A stretch of DNA of 64,000 nt, from NCBI RefSeq assembly GCF_022605165.1, contig NC_063068.1, positions 186,001 through 250,000 of the forward strand, written 5' to 3'. Both the position numbers and the translations under genes were made by a program. Below the pieces are notes generated by a model, which saw only the letters and a list, made by a program, of their open reading frames with translations, searched no databases and was not told the DNA's origin. Source of the stretch: Purpureocillium takamizusanense (lineage: Eukaryota > Ascomycota > Sordariomycetes > Hypocreales > Ophiocordycipitaceae). Position 1 is the first letter of the stretch; each line of letters begins with the position of its first letter. This document shows, piece after piece, positions 10,154 through 20,762 of the stretch.

Positions 10154-10744
10154 ATGCCTGCCTACACGTTTTACAGCATCGCCCGGCCGCACCTCAACAA
10201 ATGGTACACCATGAAGAAGAATGACGGCACGGAGCTCAGCCTCTACATACCCACGTCCAGGCACCAGCGCGACAAGGACCTCCTCAGGCTGCACACCGGG
10301 AAAGAGGTCAAGGGGGAGATCCTGGCCCTCGCCGAGCTGCCCCCCAACAGCGTCGGCACGTACAGGCTGGTGCCCGGCAAGTCGTTCGAGGCCGCGCCCA
10401 CCGTCGCCATGTCCTCCGACTACCGCTGGGGCATGATGGTGCCCGCGGGGCCCGGCGGCGCCATGGTGTGGAAGACGTTCGTGTGGCAGAAGAACAGGGA
10501 CCGCTTCGCCCCCACGGGCAAGAAGGGCCTCGACCTCGTCGACGTGGAAAAGTGCGAGGGCTGCGCCATGTTGGATTACGACAGGTTGCTCGGCTCGCTG
10601 CAGCTCGAGGTCTCCTGGGGAGACGACTTTGACCTCATGGTCTTGATGACCTTCATGGCCAAGTACGAGCAGGACCGGAGAAACAGCCAGAGGGGTTCAT
10701 CAATCGATCCGGTGATCTTCGGTGGTGCGGCAGCGTGCATGTAA
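10154..10744 (+). CDS. Conserved-looking hypothetical protein, 196 aa
   Basis: One intronless frame of 196 residues. The ATG at 10154 sits in a good context (CAGCCATGCC) and is the first ATG in frame. The protein has no signal peptide or clear membrane span. It alternates short beta-like segments with Lys/Arg-rich turns, has a CEGC pair near residue 140, a hydrophobic stretch in the last third (FDLMVLMTFMAKYEQDRR) and a small Gly/Ala C-terminus. The pattern, beta-rich with one hydrophobic helix near the end, is reminiscent of tubby-C-like/LURP-one folds. That is an impression from layout, not a motif match. Codon use is strongly GC-ending, typical of a real gene here. I do not recognise a function. 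Confidence 0.75.
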   Translation: MPAYTFYSIARPHLNKWYTMKKNDGTELSLYIPTSRHQRDKDLLRLHTGKEVKGEILALAELPPNSVGTYRLVPGKSFEAAPTVAMSSDYRWGMMVPAGPGGAMVWKTFVWQKNRDRFAPTGKKGLDLVDVEKCEGCAMLDYDRLLGSLQLEVSWGDDFDLMVLMTFMAKYEQDRRNSQRGSSIDPVIFGGAAACM

Positions 10745-11437
10745 GGAGAATCTGGGACATGGCGGCAAAACATCCTAGCGTTGTTTCTGCTATTTGATAG
10801 TGCTGCGAGTTGTGCGTCGCAGAACGTTCATGGAAACCCGCGAGGGGCCGTATCGCATCGACTCGCGTTGATTCAATGGTGGCTTCGTCGTTCAAGGCGT
10901 CTTGATGATGATTACTCGGCTGCACGTAGCCGATTCGCATGGCTTGTTGGGGTGACACATGCATCAAGAAACGAAGGGTCATGTCATCTTCAACTGCTAA
11001 AAATACATCGGCATTCCAAATTCAGAACAGGAAAGAGTCTCTCGCGTATGTCCTTTGTTTTGGCCGTGACTTGAGGACGCACCAGCGTCCATGGCAGCAA
11101 AGTCGGTTGCGTCCAGCAAGTGCCACCAGCAGGCAGACCGTTTGCAGGGACATGACAGTAAAGAAAGAAACAGATGCTGTGTAGTCGCATAACAATAACA
11201 AGACAAGGTCGGAGTGAACCGACTCCATACTTTCCCTTCACCCCTTTTGAACACCATGCCGACAATCAATGCCCTGCCCTACGTTGAAAGCTCCTCTCGC
11301 CAAAACACTTGGTGGCCCTTGCTATACTCCCGGAAATGCACAACGCTGTTACAATGCCGTGACGAGATAAGCGGGACAGCCAAAGACAGTAAGTAGTTTG
11401 CACACCCATAAAAATGCCGCAAGTGACCAATTTTTTT
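10745..11437. other. Convergent intergenic region, no gene seen
   Basis: 3' flanks of the 196-aa gene and of the Zn2Cys6 regulator. Only short overlapping open frames without motifs are present. Confidence 0.6.
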
Positions 11438-13841
11438 TTAGACAATGAGGTAGTCAAATCCCATGGCTTTGAGATCTTTGAGCCAATTGACGCTGCCTTG
11501 CAATGGCCTGTCTCCGCCGACCATCGCGTCGTGCCGGTCCTGCATGTCCCACGTCGTTTTGAGCATCTCAATGGCCGTGAATATGTACCCCCAGGAGCAA
11601 ATCTTCCAGATTGACAAGAGGCGTTTGAGCGTCCACATTCGCTTATCGGGATCACGCGTCTCGGCGCCCGCGATAAATGTCGGCCAAGACGTTGCCTTGA
11701 AGTAGGGGTCCCCCTCGTCGAGCTGGCTCAGATGCATGAGGATCTCGTCAACGAGAGAATCCGGGTCCACGGGTCGCGCCGCTCGCGCCAGGGGGAGTGC
11801 CTGGAGTACATAAAGACACGCTGCTCCGCGATGAGCCGATGCGACATGGGCCCGGCTCCGCACGTCCGTACGGAGCTTTGCAGCCCACGCGTCCATGTCG
11901 AATGCTCGCAGGTTACGGATGAGCTCAAGTGCCTCCTCGGCGGCCCCCAGAGTCAACGTGGTGCCAAACGACTCGCTCTCGTATGAGAACTCAGACGCCC
12001 TCAATATGACCTGCAGCACGGCAGCGGGACACGAAAGGTAGCTGTTGGTTTCGACTCGCTCCAATACGGGAAGCACCTCGACTGCATAGCGAGCAATGCG
12101 CGCCGCAAGGGCGCCTGAAGCAAGAGTCGATCCAAGGGCGTGGTATCTTAACAGCGTATTAGTTATCGCAGGTTGAATGGCGTTCCACCCAATCCGCATG
12201 ACTTACATAAAACAGTCAGCAATGACACAGTCCCGCAACATCCTGCTCGATGAGCTTGTGGCAGCGGCAGAGGGAGACAGGACGGCTAGAATGCTCCTGG
12301 CGCCATCAAGGTGTGTGAGCCACCCCTTGTCGCCATTCCTTTCCAGGTCGATTAGGTCAAAACGGATGAAAAAGTGCATCGCTGCCAGGGCCACTTCGCT
12401 GCCTGCGGGATCCAGCGTGTCGAGAACCTGGCGAAGGTGGAGCATGGCCGTCTGCTTGGCGGTAAGGGCATCGATAAGGGCTGCGCGCGACACCAGGTCC
12501 TTGGCTCGCAGCTGGGCAAGGTAGCCGCCAGGATCCGTTAATCCCGTGGGAATCGTGGTAATGGGACGAAAGAGGTTAGACCAGTGAATGGCCGACGTGG
12601 CCACGAGGATGTGGAGGAGCAGTGGGTGCCTCGTCGTGAGTGGGATGAGCTCCCGGAACGGGTTGTTTCCAGGGCCATCGCGGGCGACGAGATCCTTGCA
12701 GACGTGGTCGGCGACTGTTCGTGGTTAGCTGCCATGGCCACACAGGCGTGAGGAGCCGCACGAAGCCCATGCAGACATGCAGAAAGGGGGCATTGACACG
12801 GGTAATTCGGGGCAACTGACAGTGGGCCAGGTAGTACCGTGAGGTCCGGTCCAGGTCTTGGAACACGGGGTCAGTCAAGGCGCTGAGGGCGACTCTGCCG
12901 CGGGGTGCGAAGTAATCTCGGCCCGGGGCGACATCGCCAGGCGTGACACCGGCCGATGAGGGCGATGGATACCAACTGGTGGCGTCCGAAATGGAACTAA
13001 CGCTCCCATGATCGCGTGGTAACTGGGGTTGCCGGTTAAGGAAGCCCAGCGAAACTGTGTAGTGTCGCTGCTGCTCGCGTCTCTGTCTCTGCTGCTGGTG
13101 CTGGTGCTGAGGCTGATCGAGGAGAAGAGGCGGGTGGAGTTGACGATGCTGGAGTTGAAGATGTTGGTGTTGGTGGCGCTCGTGCTTATGCTGATGGTTT
13201 GATGAGAGCCCGTGCCTGAACCCGTGACCCTCTTCGTCCTGCAGCGGCGACATGCTGTGCTGTCCTGCTCCCGCAGCAGCAGCTCCTCCTCCTCCTCCAC
13301 CTCCTACTTCGTCGGCTTCGCTACCAACAGCTCTTTGCATTTCTCCATCGGCTGCCCCTCCCGGGTCTGGACCATTGTCGATGGAGGCATCCCTGCTCTC
13401 GTGCACACTCATGGGCTCGCACCACCCCTGCGCCTGGTGCCTGGCGTCGGGAACCGCGCCATCATTGGGCCGCCACGGTTGACGCTGCTGGTTCTCTTCC
13501 TGTTCTTGCTGTTGCTGTTGTTGCTGCTGCTGCTGGGTAAAGTGTCCATGCTGCTGTTGTTGCCCCTGCTGTCGTTGACGCTCCCGCACCATCCGCTCCT
13601 GGTGGTAGCGCGAGGGGCTCACCGTCGCCGACAAGGAGCCTGCTGAAGCCGCCGCGGCAGGCGGGGGCGGCGGCCGGAGGTTATTCCCCTGTGCGTCGAG
13701 GGCTTGCGTCCAGACGAAGACCTTGCCGTACCCGAGGCATTCCTGCCCCGAGACCGCGCATTTGTGGCACGTCGGCCATGAGCGATCGCAGCGCAGGCGG
13801 CGGCGGCGGCAATTGTGGCAGGGCCTGCTGGTTTGGGGCAT
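11438..13841 (-). CDS. Zn(II)2Cys6 transcription factor, Acr-2-like
   Basis: Three exons (13841-12821, 12714-12207, 12146-11438) encode 745 residues. The binuclear zinc cluster is at the N-terminus: Cys8, Cys11, Cys18, Cys25, Cys28, Cys35, with an RRRR basic stretch after Cys11. It binds DNA, typically CGG half-sites. A ~220-residue linker holds poly-Gln, His/Gln-rich and Gly/Ala tracts. After the first intron the fungal-specific regulatory domain begins (FADHVCKDLV, then NPFRELIPL and HPLLLHILVATSAIH), matching the Fungal_trans_2 group that includes acriflavine-sensitivity regulator acr-2. The first intron uses a GTCAGT donor and joins YYLAH to FADHV in phase 1. The second uses GTAAGT with an ACTAATA branch. 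The gene is divergent from the transporter at 15476, suggesting but not proving a regulator/target pair. Translation starts at the first ATG; upstream in-frame codons have no ATG. Confidence 0.85.
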
Positions 13842-15475
13842 ACGCAGCTGTGCTCCTGGTATTCTGAGATGGGTCACCCTCTCGCGGGGCTCGTTTGCCA
13901 GTGTCTCTGCCGCGGTGAGACCTGGCCGGCGGGTGCAGCAGCGACTGAACACCTCGGCCTATATTCTGCAGTCGACGAGACGCCCGAACCGTGCGGGGGA
14001 TCCGCTCGAGGGACGTTCGTCGGTCGACCTTTGTTCGCCGATGCGGATGTCGGAGAGTACAGTGCCCTCTGCTGGTTTCGACGAGGCGGCGGGAGGAGGG
14101 CTGGTGCTGACGATGTGTCAAGTTGAGGGTGACGCGAGACCAAGGAGCTAGATGGTCGACCAAGGCAGCGCGGCAAAGGGCGCGCTGTCACGACGTGGCG
14201 GGCATGGCCATGGTCTTGTCGTTTCCTGGAGCTGCTGCAGCGGAGGGGGATGAGGGTTCACGCGAGCCGTGTTGGTGACGAGACGACTCTCCTCTCGAGA
14301 TGAGGCCCGATGATGTGGATGGATGGCATGGCGGGGTCCCGATTGCCTGGGACGTCGAGGTCCGACGCCGCCCAGCCCCTGGTTGGAGCGCTGAGCTCGA
14401 GTGGCGGAAGCCATGTGAGCAGCAGCTCCGTCGTCTTTGGATGGCCCGAGCGAGCACAGCAGACAGGGCGACAGATGGCCGGCGAAGCGTCCGCCACTCT
14501 TTGCTCCCTCCAACCCTTCCTGCTGGACCGACCGACTGGGGCCACTGGTAGTGCGTCCACGCGGTCGTGATAGGCCACTCGGTGACGCCCACAGCGGCAT
14601 CCGCTCGCCCAAGCCCGCCCAAAGCGGAAACCAGACAACACATCTTGCAGCCGATGTGTGCCGGGACCTGCAGCACTAAGGTTGCCTCCAAAGCCGCTGA
14701 AGCCTGTCGCTGCGCCGCCGTGGCTCGCCGGCCATCCAGAGGGAGCCTAGCCGCCTAAAGGGGCAATCTCTCAGCGCCCGCTTCGGCGCTCAAGGAAAAG
14801 ATCCGCGCGATGCTGGATCAAACTGGCAACACTGTGCTACTGCAACACGGTCCCGGATACCTATACCATGCATGCCCGACTCCATCCTGCGGCAAGTAAA
14901 CCGGTTCGCTGCGCAAGCACACCCTGGTCTCCGAGCCGGTCTCCGAACCCACGTCCCTCGAGAAGCTCCATGGAAGCAGGGATGCCTGGCTCGGCAGTCG
15001 CCTATGCCACCTGCTGGGCCAGTCGTTACCGCCGCCCAGGCGATTCGACGCAGTGCTTTACTATCTTGTGGCTTTCGGTTACTACTTAGTAATGCTAGCA
15101 GACAGAGGCAGGCCCCCAAAACGTCTGGAATGCCCTCATGACACATCGCGTCGCGGGGGTCTCGTGTCCTCATCCTCCCTTTGTCGGTCCCTGCTCTATC
15201 CTAGACCTGGATGTTGACCGCTTAGCTGCTCTAAGGAGTCAACTGGATAAGCTATGCCCCTGCTGCGTGGGCCAGGACAGCCCAGGGGCCGGTCATCGCG
15301 GCTCTTGTCTAGGAAGCGTCAAGGACGCGAATGGCACTCCCAGTTCCGCAGTGAAGCGGCTCAAAGCAGCAGGGCCACGCGGCCAAGAAACGGTGACGAT
15401 GAACGCCTCGCCGCACTCGCGACGCCTTGATGACGCAGGCAGCGCTGGCTCGGGGGGAAATTTTGTCTCTCCACC
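13842..15475. other. Divergent promoter region of regulator and transporter
   Basis: 1.6 kb between two divergent starts. No convincing gene; several overlapping frames of 60-170 codons are shadows without domains. It contains a CCG-N3-CGG palindrome at 14931-14939 of the type bound by Zn2Cys6 dimers, and a tandem GGTCTCCGA pair around it. Confidence 0.5.
14931..14939. promoter_or_regulatory. Candidate Zn2Cys6 binding site (CCG-N3-CGG)
   Basis: CCGAGCCGG lies 537 bp before the transporter ATG and about 1.1 kb before the regulator ATG. Inverted CCG/CGG triplets are classic binuclear-cluster targets, but a 9-base pattern with six fixed bases is expected by chance every few kb in GC-rich DNA. 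Confidence 0.25.
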
Positions 15476-17532
15476 ATGTGGTCTCCCGACAAGTTTGAGA
15501 GCAAAGCAGCCGACAAGGAATGGACCTCCGTCACCATGGCGTCAGGCTACGGCTATCAAACTGTCTCCTGTGAGTTGAGAAAGGAGGAAAGGACATGTCA
15601 ACGCGGCGAGATGATGAGCCCAGCCGATATAAACTGTCTCTGGTGGACGCCGTTGCAGCTGGCCGACGAGGGCCACGCCGAAAAATGTCTTCCAACGAGT
15701 CCATCACCACTCTGCGAGAGAGCTCCGAAGAGCTCGAGCAACGAAAAATCGACTTTGAGAGGCTAGGACGGGAGAGACCAGCCGCCTTCTCGTCAACATG
15801 GCTCGAGATAGCCTTTGTTACGGCGATGCTCGTGTCGCTGTCCATGGCGGTAAGCACTCCTCCCAAGTTCGGGCTGCGATACCGGTGCTCGACCCTCTTG
15901 CCTTCCGGCCGCATCCTTGCCAACGCCGCCACTGACCTTTGATGATCAGGAATTTGTTATCGGCGGCTTCCAGGTCGTCCTACCCGCGCTCGTTGAGCCC
16001 TTCGACATCCCCCCTTCGTCTCAGACGTGGCCCTCGAGCGTGCTGACCTTGGTGGCCGGCTCATTCCTCTTTCCGCTAGGTCGCGTCACCGACATGTACG
16101 GGGGATACATCGTCTTCAACAGCGGCCTGATGTGGTTCTCCATCTGGGGTATTGCCACGGGATTTGCCCAGAATTTCACGACGCTGGTCCTTTGTCGTGC
16201 CATGGAGGGGCTGGGAGCGGCCGCATTCCTCCCAGCAGGCATCTCCATGCTCGGCACCATCTACCGGCCCGGCCCCAGGAAAAACCTCGTTTTCGCCCTT
16301 TACGGCGCTACGGCACCCCTGGGGTTCTTTGCGGGCATCATCATTGGCGGCTTGGCGCAAGATCTGCTACAGTGGCGATGGTACTTTTGGATCGGAGGCA
16401 TCGTCACTGGGCTCTGCTGCCTCGGGGCGCTTCTGACCTCGCCACGCGACTACACCGAGACACGCAAGATGAACGTCAAGATGGACTGGTGGGGGACATG
16501 CACCATGATCCCCGGCCTCATGCTGACCATCTACTCCATCACCGAGAGCAGCCATGCGCGCCGCGGCTGGTCCTCCCCGGAGATTGTCTCGACGCTCGTC
16601 CTGGGGCTGTTGTTCCTCGCGGCCACTGTTTACGTGGAGGGATGGGTTGCAACGGCGCCACTCATTCCTGCTGACATCTTTCGCGTCAAGTACATCAAAC
16701 GCATGCTTTTCTGTCTGCTCCTCTCGTGGGGCGTATTCTCCGTGTACCTGTTTTACACTAATTTCTAGTATGTCGCCTTCTTTTTTCTAGAGTGAGACAT
16801 TTTCTGCTGACACAGAGTACTAGCATCGAAACTATTCTGGGGAAATCGGCATTGATTACGGCCGTTTGGTTCGCGCCATGGGCGGCCAGCGGACTCATTC
16901 TGTCGACCTTCGCCGGGCTAATCCTCCACATCTTTCCGGGCCGCGTCCTGCTCATCTTCTCGGGCATCTGCAAGGTGGTCGCCGTGCTCCTCTTTGCCCT
17001 CATACCCGAGAATCCGAACTACTGGGCTTGGGTGTTTCCCGCCATGGTCTGCGAGGCAGCGTGCGTGGACGTGCTCTGGACGGTGAGCAATGTGTTCCTT
17101 ACGACAAGTCTGCCACGCCACCGCCAGGGCATGGCCGGCGCTGTCATAACCATCACGGTTTTCGTCGGCGGGGCGCTGGTGCTAGCCATCGCGGACGTGG
17201 CCAAGGGCCAGTTCGAAGCTTCGGGCATGGACGTCAAGTCGCAGTACAAGGGCGTATTCTTGATTGCCGCAGGCCTTGCCTTTTTGGCCCTCATCTCCAG
17301 TAGCTGCATCAAGCTGGGCAAAGCAGGTTGTGCCCTGACGGTCGATGAGAAGGAGCAGGAGAAGGAGAAGGAGGAGAGTGTCGTGGAGCGACCCAGGCTG
17401 CAGAGGCGAGACACGCAGAGCTCGGACGCGACGGCCGTGGACTCTGACGCCGAGACCCAGGCCACCCTTGAAGCGGACAGCGAGAAGACGGCTGTGGTGG
17501 CAGTGTCTCCTCTGGACGCAGCCCAGAAGTAG
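15476..17532 (+). CDS. Major facilitator superfamily transporter (DHA2/aminotriazole-resistance-like)
   Basis: Four exons (15476-15569, 15659-15849, 15950-16767, 16818-17532) give 605 residues. After a ~90-residue polar N-terminus, membrane segments begin at WLEIAFVTAMLVSLSMA. The loop after TM2 reads LGRVTDMYGG, a motif-A variant. LVLCRAMEGLGAAAFLPAGISM matches the motif B/C region of multidrug-exporting MFS proteins. A second membrane block follows the third intron. The C-tail is charged (KEQEKEKEE). The layout fits DHA2/ATR1-like exporters of drugs or toxic metabolites at the plasma membrane; the substrate is unknown. The first intron (GTGAGT to TTGCAG) is the least certain. A start at an in-frame ATG near 15595 or 15685 would shorten only the cytosolic N-terminus. 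It sits divergent from the Zn2Cys6 gene. Confidence 0.82.
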
Positions 17533-18242
17533 CTGGAGGGGACCCTTTCCCGCCTTTCTGGGGACGTAAACGATATGTATTGACAGAAGAGTATACATGG
17601 GACACATGCAGCATAAACCGCTGCGGACAGACAAACAGACTTACAGCGGGGAGTTATATGCGTGGGCAAGCAGCTTAGAGACCTGTTAGGGCTAGATGAA
17701 GGAGGCTACCCTTTTTGTTGTACTATATTAATCGCTCATCCTCAATTACGATATCTGACTGACGGCATGTCAAACTGATGGTCGCAGAGCGGCGAAGACC
17801 CGAGTCTGTAACAACAATGGACTCAGACAGTGCGATCGCGATTAAGAGCACCACGTAACGAGGAGGCCGAATTGTACTATATCCCAAACTGGGATGCCTG
17901 CCACCGGGTACGTAGGTTCTGCTGATGACGCCTGGAGGCTGGGACGCAGAGAGGTTGAACGCCGCCATGACCAATTACACATTTTGTATAACATCGCAAT
18001 GCTGATTCGGCCAAAGGCTGCTTGTCACCGAAGGAGGGCAAAGACGACTAACAACCAGGTTGGGCCTAGTCGTACTCCATATAGCATGAGTTAGATCGCC
18101 CATCATTAGCCAGGGGCCCTCTCTGGTGATGGTTGTGCCCAATTGCCTCCGCGATGGAGGGCGGGTCCCATGACGACCCACGCGCGAATAATGCCCTCGG
18201 CCCTATTAATTTGAAATACGCCACGCTCCAATCAACAATCCC
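17533..18242. other. Intergenic region between MFS gene and tRNA
   Basis: 3' flank of the transporter gene, then AT-richer sequence (TATATTAATCG around 17720). No gene seen. Confidence 0.6.
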
Positions 18243-18314
18243 GCCTCCTTGGCTCAGCGGTAGAGCGTGTCACTAGTAATGACAAGGTCGTCAGTTCGAC
18301 TCTGGCAGGAGGCA
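18243..18314 (+). tRNA. tRNA-Thr (anticodon AGT), intronless
   Basis: A full cloverleaf is readable. The 7-bp acceptor GCCTCCT pairs with AGGAGGC plus discriminator A. The D arm is GCTC/GAGC. The anticodon stem TGTCA/TGACA encloses loop CTAGTAA, whose middle bases AGT read ACU/ACC threonine codons after A-to-I editing. The T stem is GTCAG/CTGGC with loop TTCGACT. No intron interrupts the anticodon loop. A Pol III terminator TTTT follows at 18326-18329. Confidence 0.95.
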
Positions 18315-18768
18315 CGCGATTCTTCTTTTGCCTGTGTTTCTTTTTCCTTTTTATTTGCCGTTGGGCATGGTATGGGGATGATGTCGCGACCAGCTGCGGG
18401 AATTGTTGGGGTGCGATGATCCGCGATCCTGTCGGGATGCTGCCAGTCTTTGCATGGAGCCGGTATGTGCGTTTGTCTGTGTACGCCGTACTCCGTATAG
18501 GCTCGCGTTGCTTTGTCTCAAGCAGATCCGAAAAGTTCCCTCCTTGCCATTTAGCTACGATGGCAAGGATGCTTGCTATATGCTCCGGGAGACCGACGAA
18601 TTCCACAGACTTTTTTGTTCATGTACCCATTCCGGCCTAGGTGCATGTAGGGTAAAGGCACGGCAAATATTCGCTTCGGTCGCGAGCTTCTTGTTATTCT
18701 GGATGAAGACAGAAAAAGGCTCGCAATGCAAACTCCAAACATCAAAACGCCCCCCAATAATCCGTGAT
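18315..18768. other. Intergenic, tRNA to permease 3' end
   Basis: No gene seen; T-rich just after the tRNA, then the 3' flank of the minus-strand permease. Confidence 0.6.
18326..18329 (+). terminator. Pol III terminator of tRNA-Thr
   Basis: TTTT, part of TTCTTCTTTT, 12 nt after the discriminator base. Confidence 0.7.
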
Positions 18769-20762
18769 TTAGTCTACCCGCGGCGATAATGAGCCGCCTT
18801 TGCCCTCCCCGGCGACCCTCTCCTCGTCGTATTGGTCGCTGTCTCGGTCGTAGGCCACATGCACGTCGTCTATCTCGTCGCCCACCTCCATCCACTTGTC
18901 GCTTGTGGCCGGCACGGGAAACAGGCGACACAACGCCCAGTACATTGCCGAGGAGACGCCGAAGCCGACAAAGAAGTTGAGGTTGTAGAGGTAGGTGGCG
19001 CCGATGGGCACCTTGGTGCCGACGGCTCCGGCGAAGCCGACGACGTTGACGAGGATGCCGGCGATGTAGGCGGCGTAGGCGCGCCAGTGGACGCCACACG
19101 TGTAAAAGTACGGTCCCGTGCGGCGCGCGTCGTAGAGCTCGCGGATGTCGAGGAAGCCGCGCCGCACAAAGTAGTAGTCGGAGATCATGACGCCGGCGAT
19201 GGAGCTGAGGAAGACGCTATAGGCAGATAGGTAGGTGGTGAAGTTGTTGGCGCTGGTGAGCAGGTTGTAGGGGCACATGGCGAGGCCGACGGCGGCGCAG
19301 ATGTAGCCGCCGCGGCGGATGTTGATCCAGCGGGGCAGCAGGGCCGTCATGTCGGTGCCGGCGGACACGGAGTTGGCGGCGATGTTTGTGCCGAGCTGGG
19401 CGAGGGCGAAGGCGAGGGCGATGATGAAGACGCCGAAGCGCTGGCCGGAGCCGCCATCGTCGATGAAGCGGTCGAGGAGCTTAAGCGGGTCCCACACGGG
19501 GGCCCCGTAGATGACGGCCGACGACGACGAGACGAGGATGCCAATGAGGGAGGTGAGGGCGAAGCCGACGGGGATGGTCACCAGCTGCGACCAAAAGGCG
19601 TCGCGGGGCCGGCGGGCGAAGCGCGAAAAGTCCGGGTCGTTGACGATGAGAGTGGCGAAGTTGGCAATGGAGGACATGACGCCGCGGACGAGCTCCCAGG
19701 CCAGGGCGCTGCCGTGGACCGTGTTGGGCTGGCGGACGATGGCACCGATGTTGCCGGCGCGCACGACGGCCCAGACGAGGAAGGCGATGCCGGCAGGGGG
19801 TACGAAGTAGGCCTTGACGGTGAATAGGTGGCGGATCTTGTGGACGGGGAACCAGATGGCCGGCAGCGAGACGAGCCAGAAGAGGAAGAAGGAGACGTAG
19901 TCGGGCGTGCTGGAGGCGGCCGGGTCAAAGGGGCCCGGCATGGTGGTGCGGTCCCAGCCGGACCTCCAGATGGCGCGGATCATGAGGTAGACGCACTGGC
20001 CGCCGATGTAGGCCTGGACGCCGTACCAGACGCAGGCTAGGTGGGCAGACGTAAGTTTAGCTTGTGGCTCTTTTTCTCTCCCTCCTTCTCTCACATCTTG
20101 TTGAGTTGAACGGAACGGGGGTCAAGAGGGAGAGTGAAAGGAAGAAGGAGAAAAGGTCACGCACCCATGGCGGCGCGGTTAAAGACAGGCCACAAACTGC
20201 CCCAGATGCCAAACGAGGCGCGGCCGACGATGGGGAAGCCAACGTGGTAGACGGCGCCGATGCGGCCGGTCAGGACGATGAAGACGGCGGCGACGGCATA
20301 CCCGAGCCAGACGCACAGCCAGGCCTGCCACCACGAGAGCCCGGCGACGATCATGGACGACGAGATCATCCAGGTGTTGATGTTGAACGAGTCGGCGATC
20401 CAGAAGCCGACAAAGTTCCAGCTGCCCCACTGGCGGCGGGCGCGCTCGACGGGCTTGAGGTCGTGGTTTGTGAGCTGCTCATTGTTTGTATTAGCGGGCG
20501 ACTTGCTGTGGTGGTTTTTGCCTCATTGTATTATTTCGTGGTTATGTTGGGTGGTTATGGTAGTGGTGGAGAGGAAGTAGGAGGAGGAAGCACTGAGTGG
20601 TGAAGACTGAAGCATGTCGCGATAATGGCCATGGTCCAGCGCGCGTTTCAGTCACACAAACGGGGAAATAAAACGCACCATAAGCTGGCTTGCCGTCAGT
20701 CCCGGCTCCGACTCGACCGCCAGTCGGTCGGCCCAGTATCGGAAGCGAGACTTGGCCGCCAT
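18769..20762 (-). CDS. NCS1-family nucleobase/allantoin permease (Fur-like)
   Basis: Three exons (20762-20679, 20474-20165, 20036-18769) give 553 residues. The N-terminal LTNHDLKPVE and WGSWNFVGFWIADSFN, then HVGFPIVGRASFGIWGS and, across the second splice, FNRAAMACVWYGVQAYIGG, are signatures of NCS1 uracil/uridine/allantoin permeases (Fur4/Dal4 and Aspergillus Fur proteins). These proton symporters of the plasma membrane have twelve membrane spans. The C-tail after the last span is acidic (EVGDEIDDVHV) and could carry endocytosis signals. The first intron is 204 bp, the longest in this window, with a GCTAATAC branch. The second (128 bp) has a GTGCGT donor. Substrate (uracil, allantoin, uridine or thiamine-like) cannot be fixed by reading. 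Confidence 0.9.

Noticed and set aside
15595..15942. Alternative N-terminus for the MFS transporter starting MSTRRDDEPS
   Set aside because: Possible, but the ATG at 15476 has a better context (CCACCATG) and a phase-consistent intron; only the cytosolic tail would change.
11438..17532. Secondary-metabolite gene cluster around the regulator and transporter
   Set aside because: No polyketide synthase, peptide synthetase, terpene cyclase or tailoring enzyme is present nearby.
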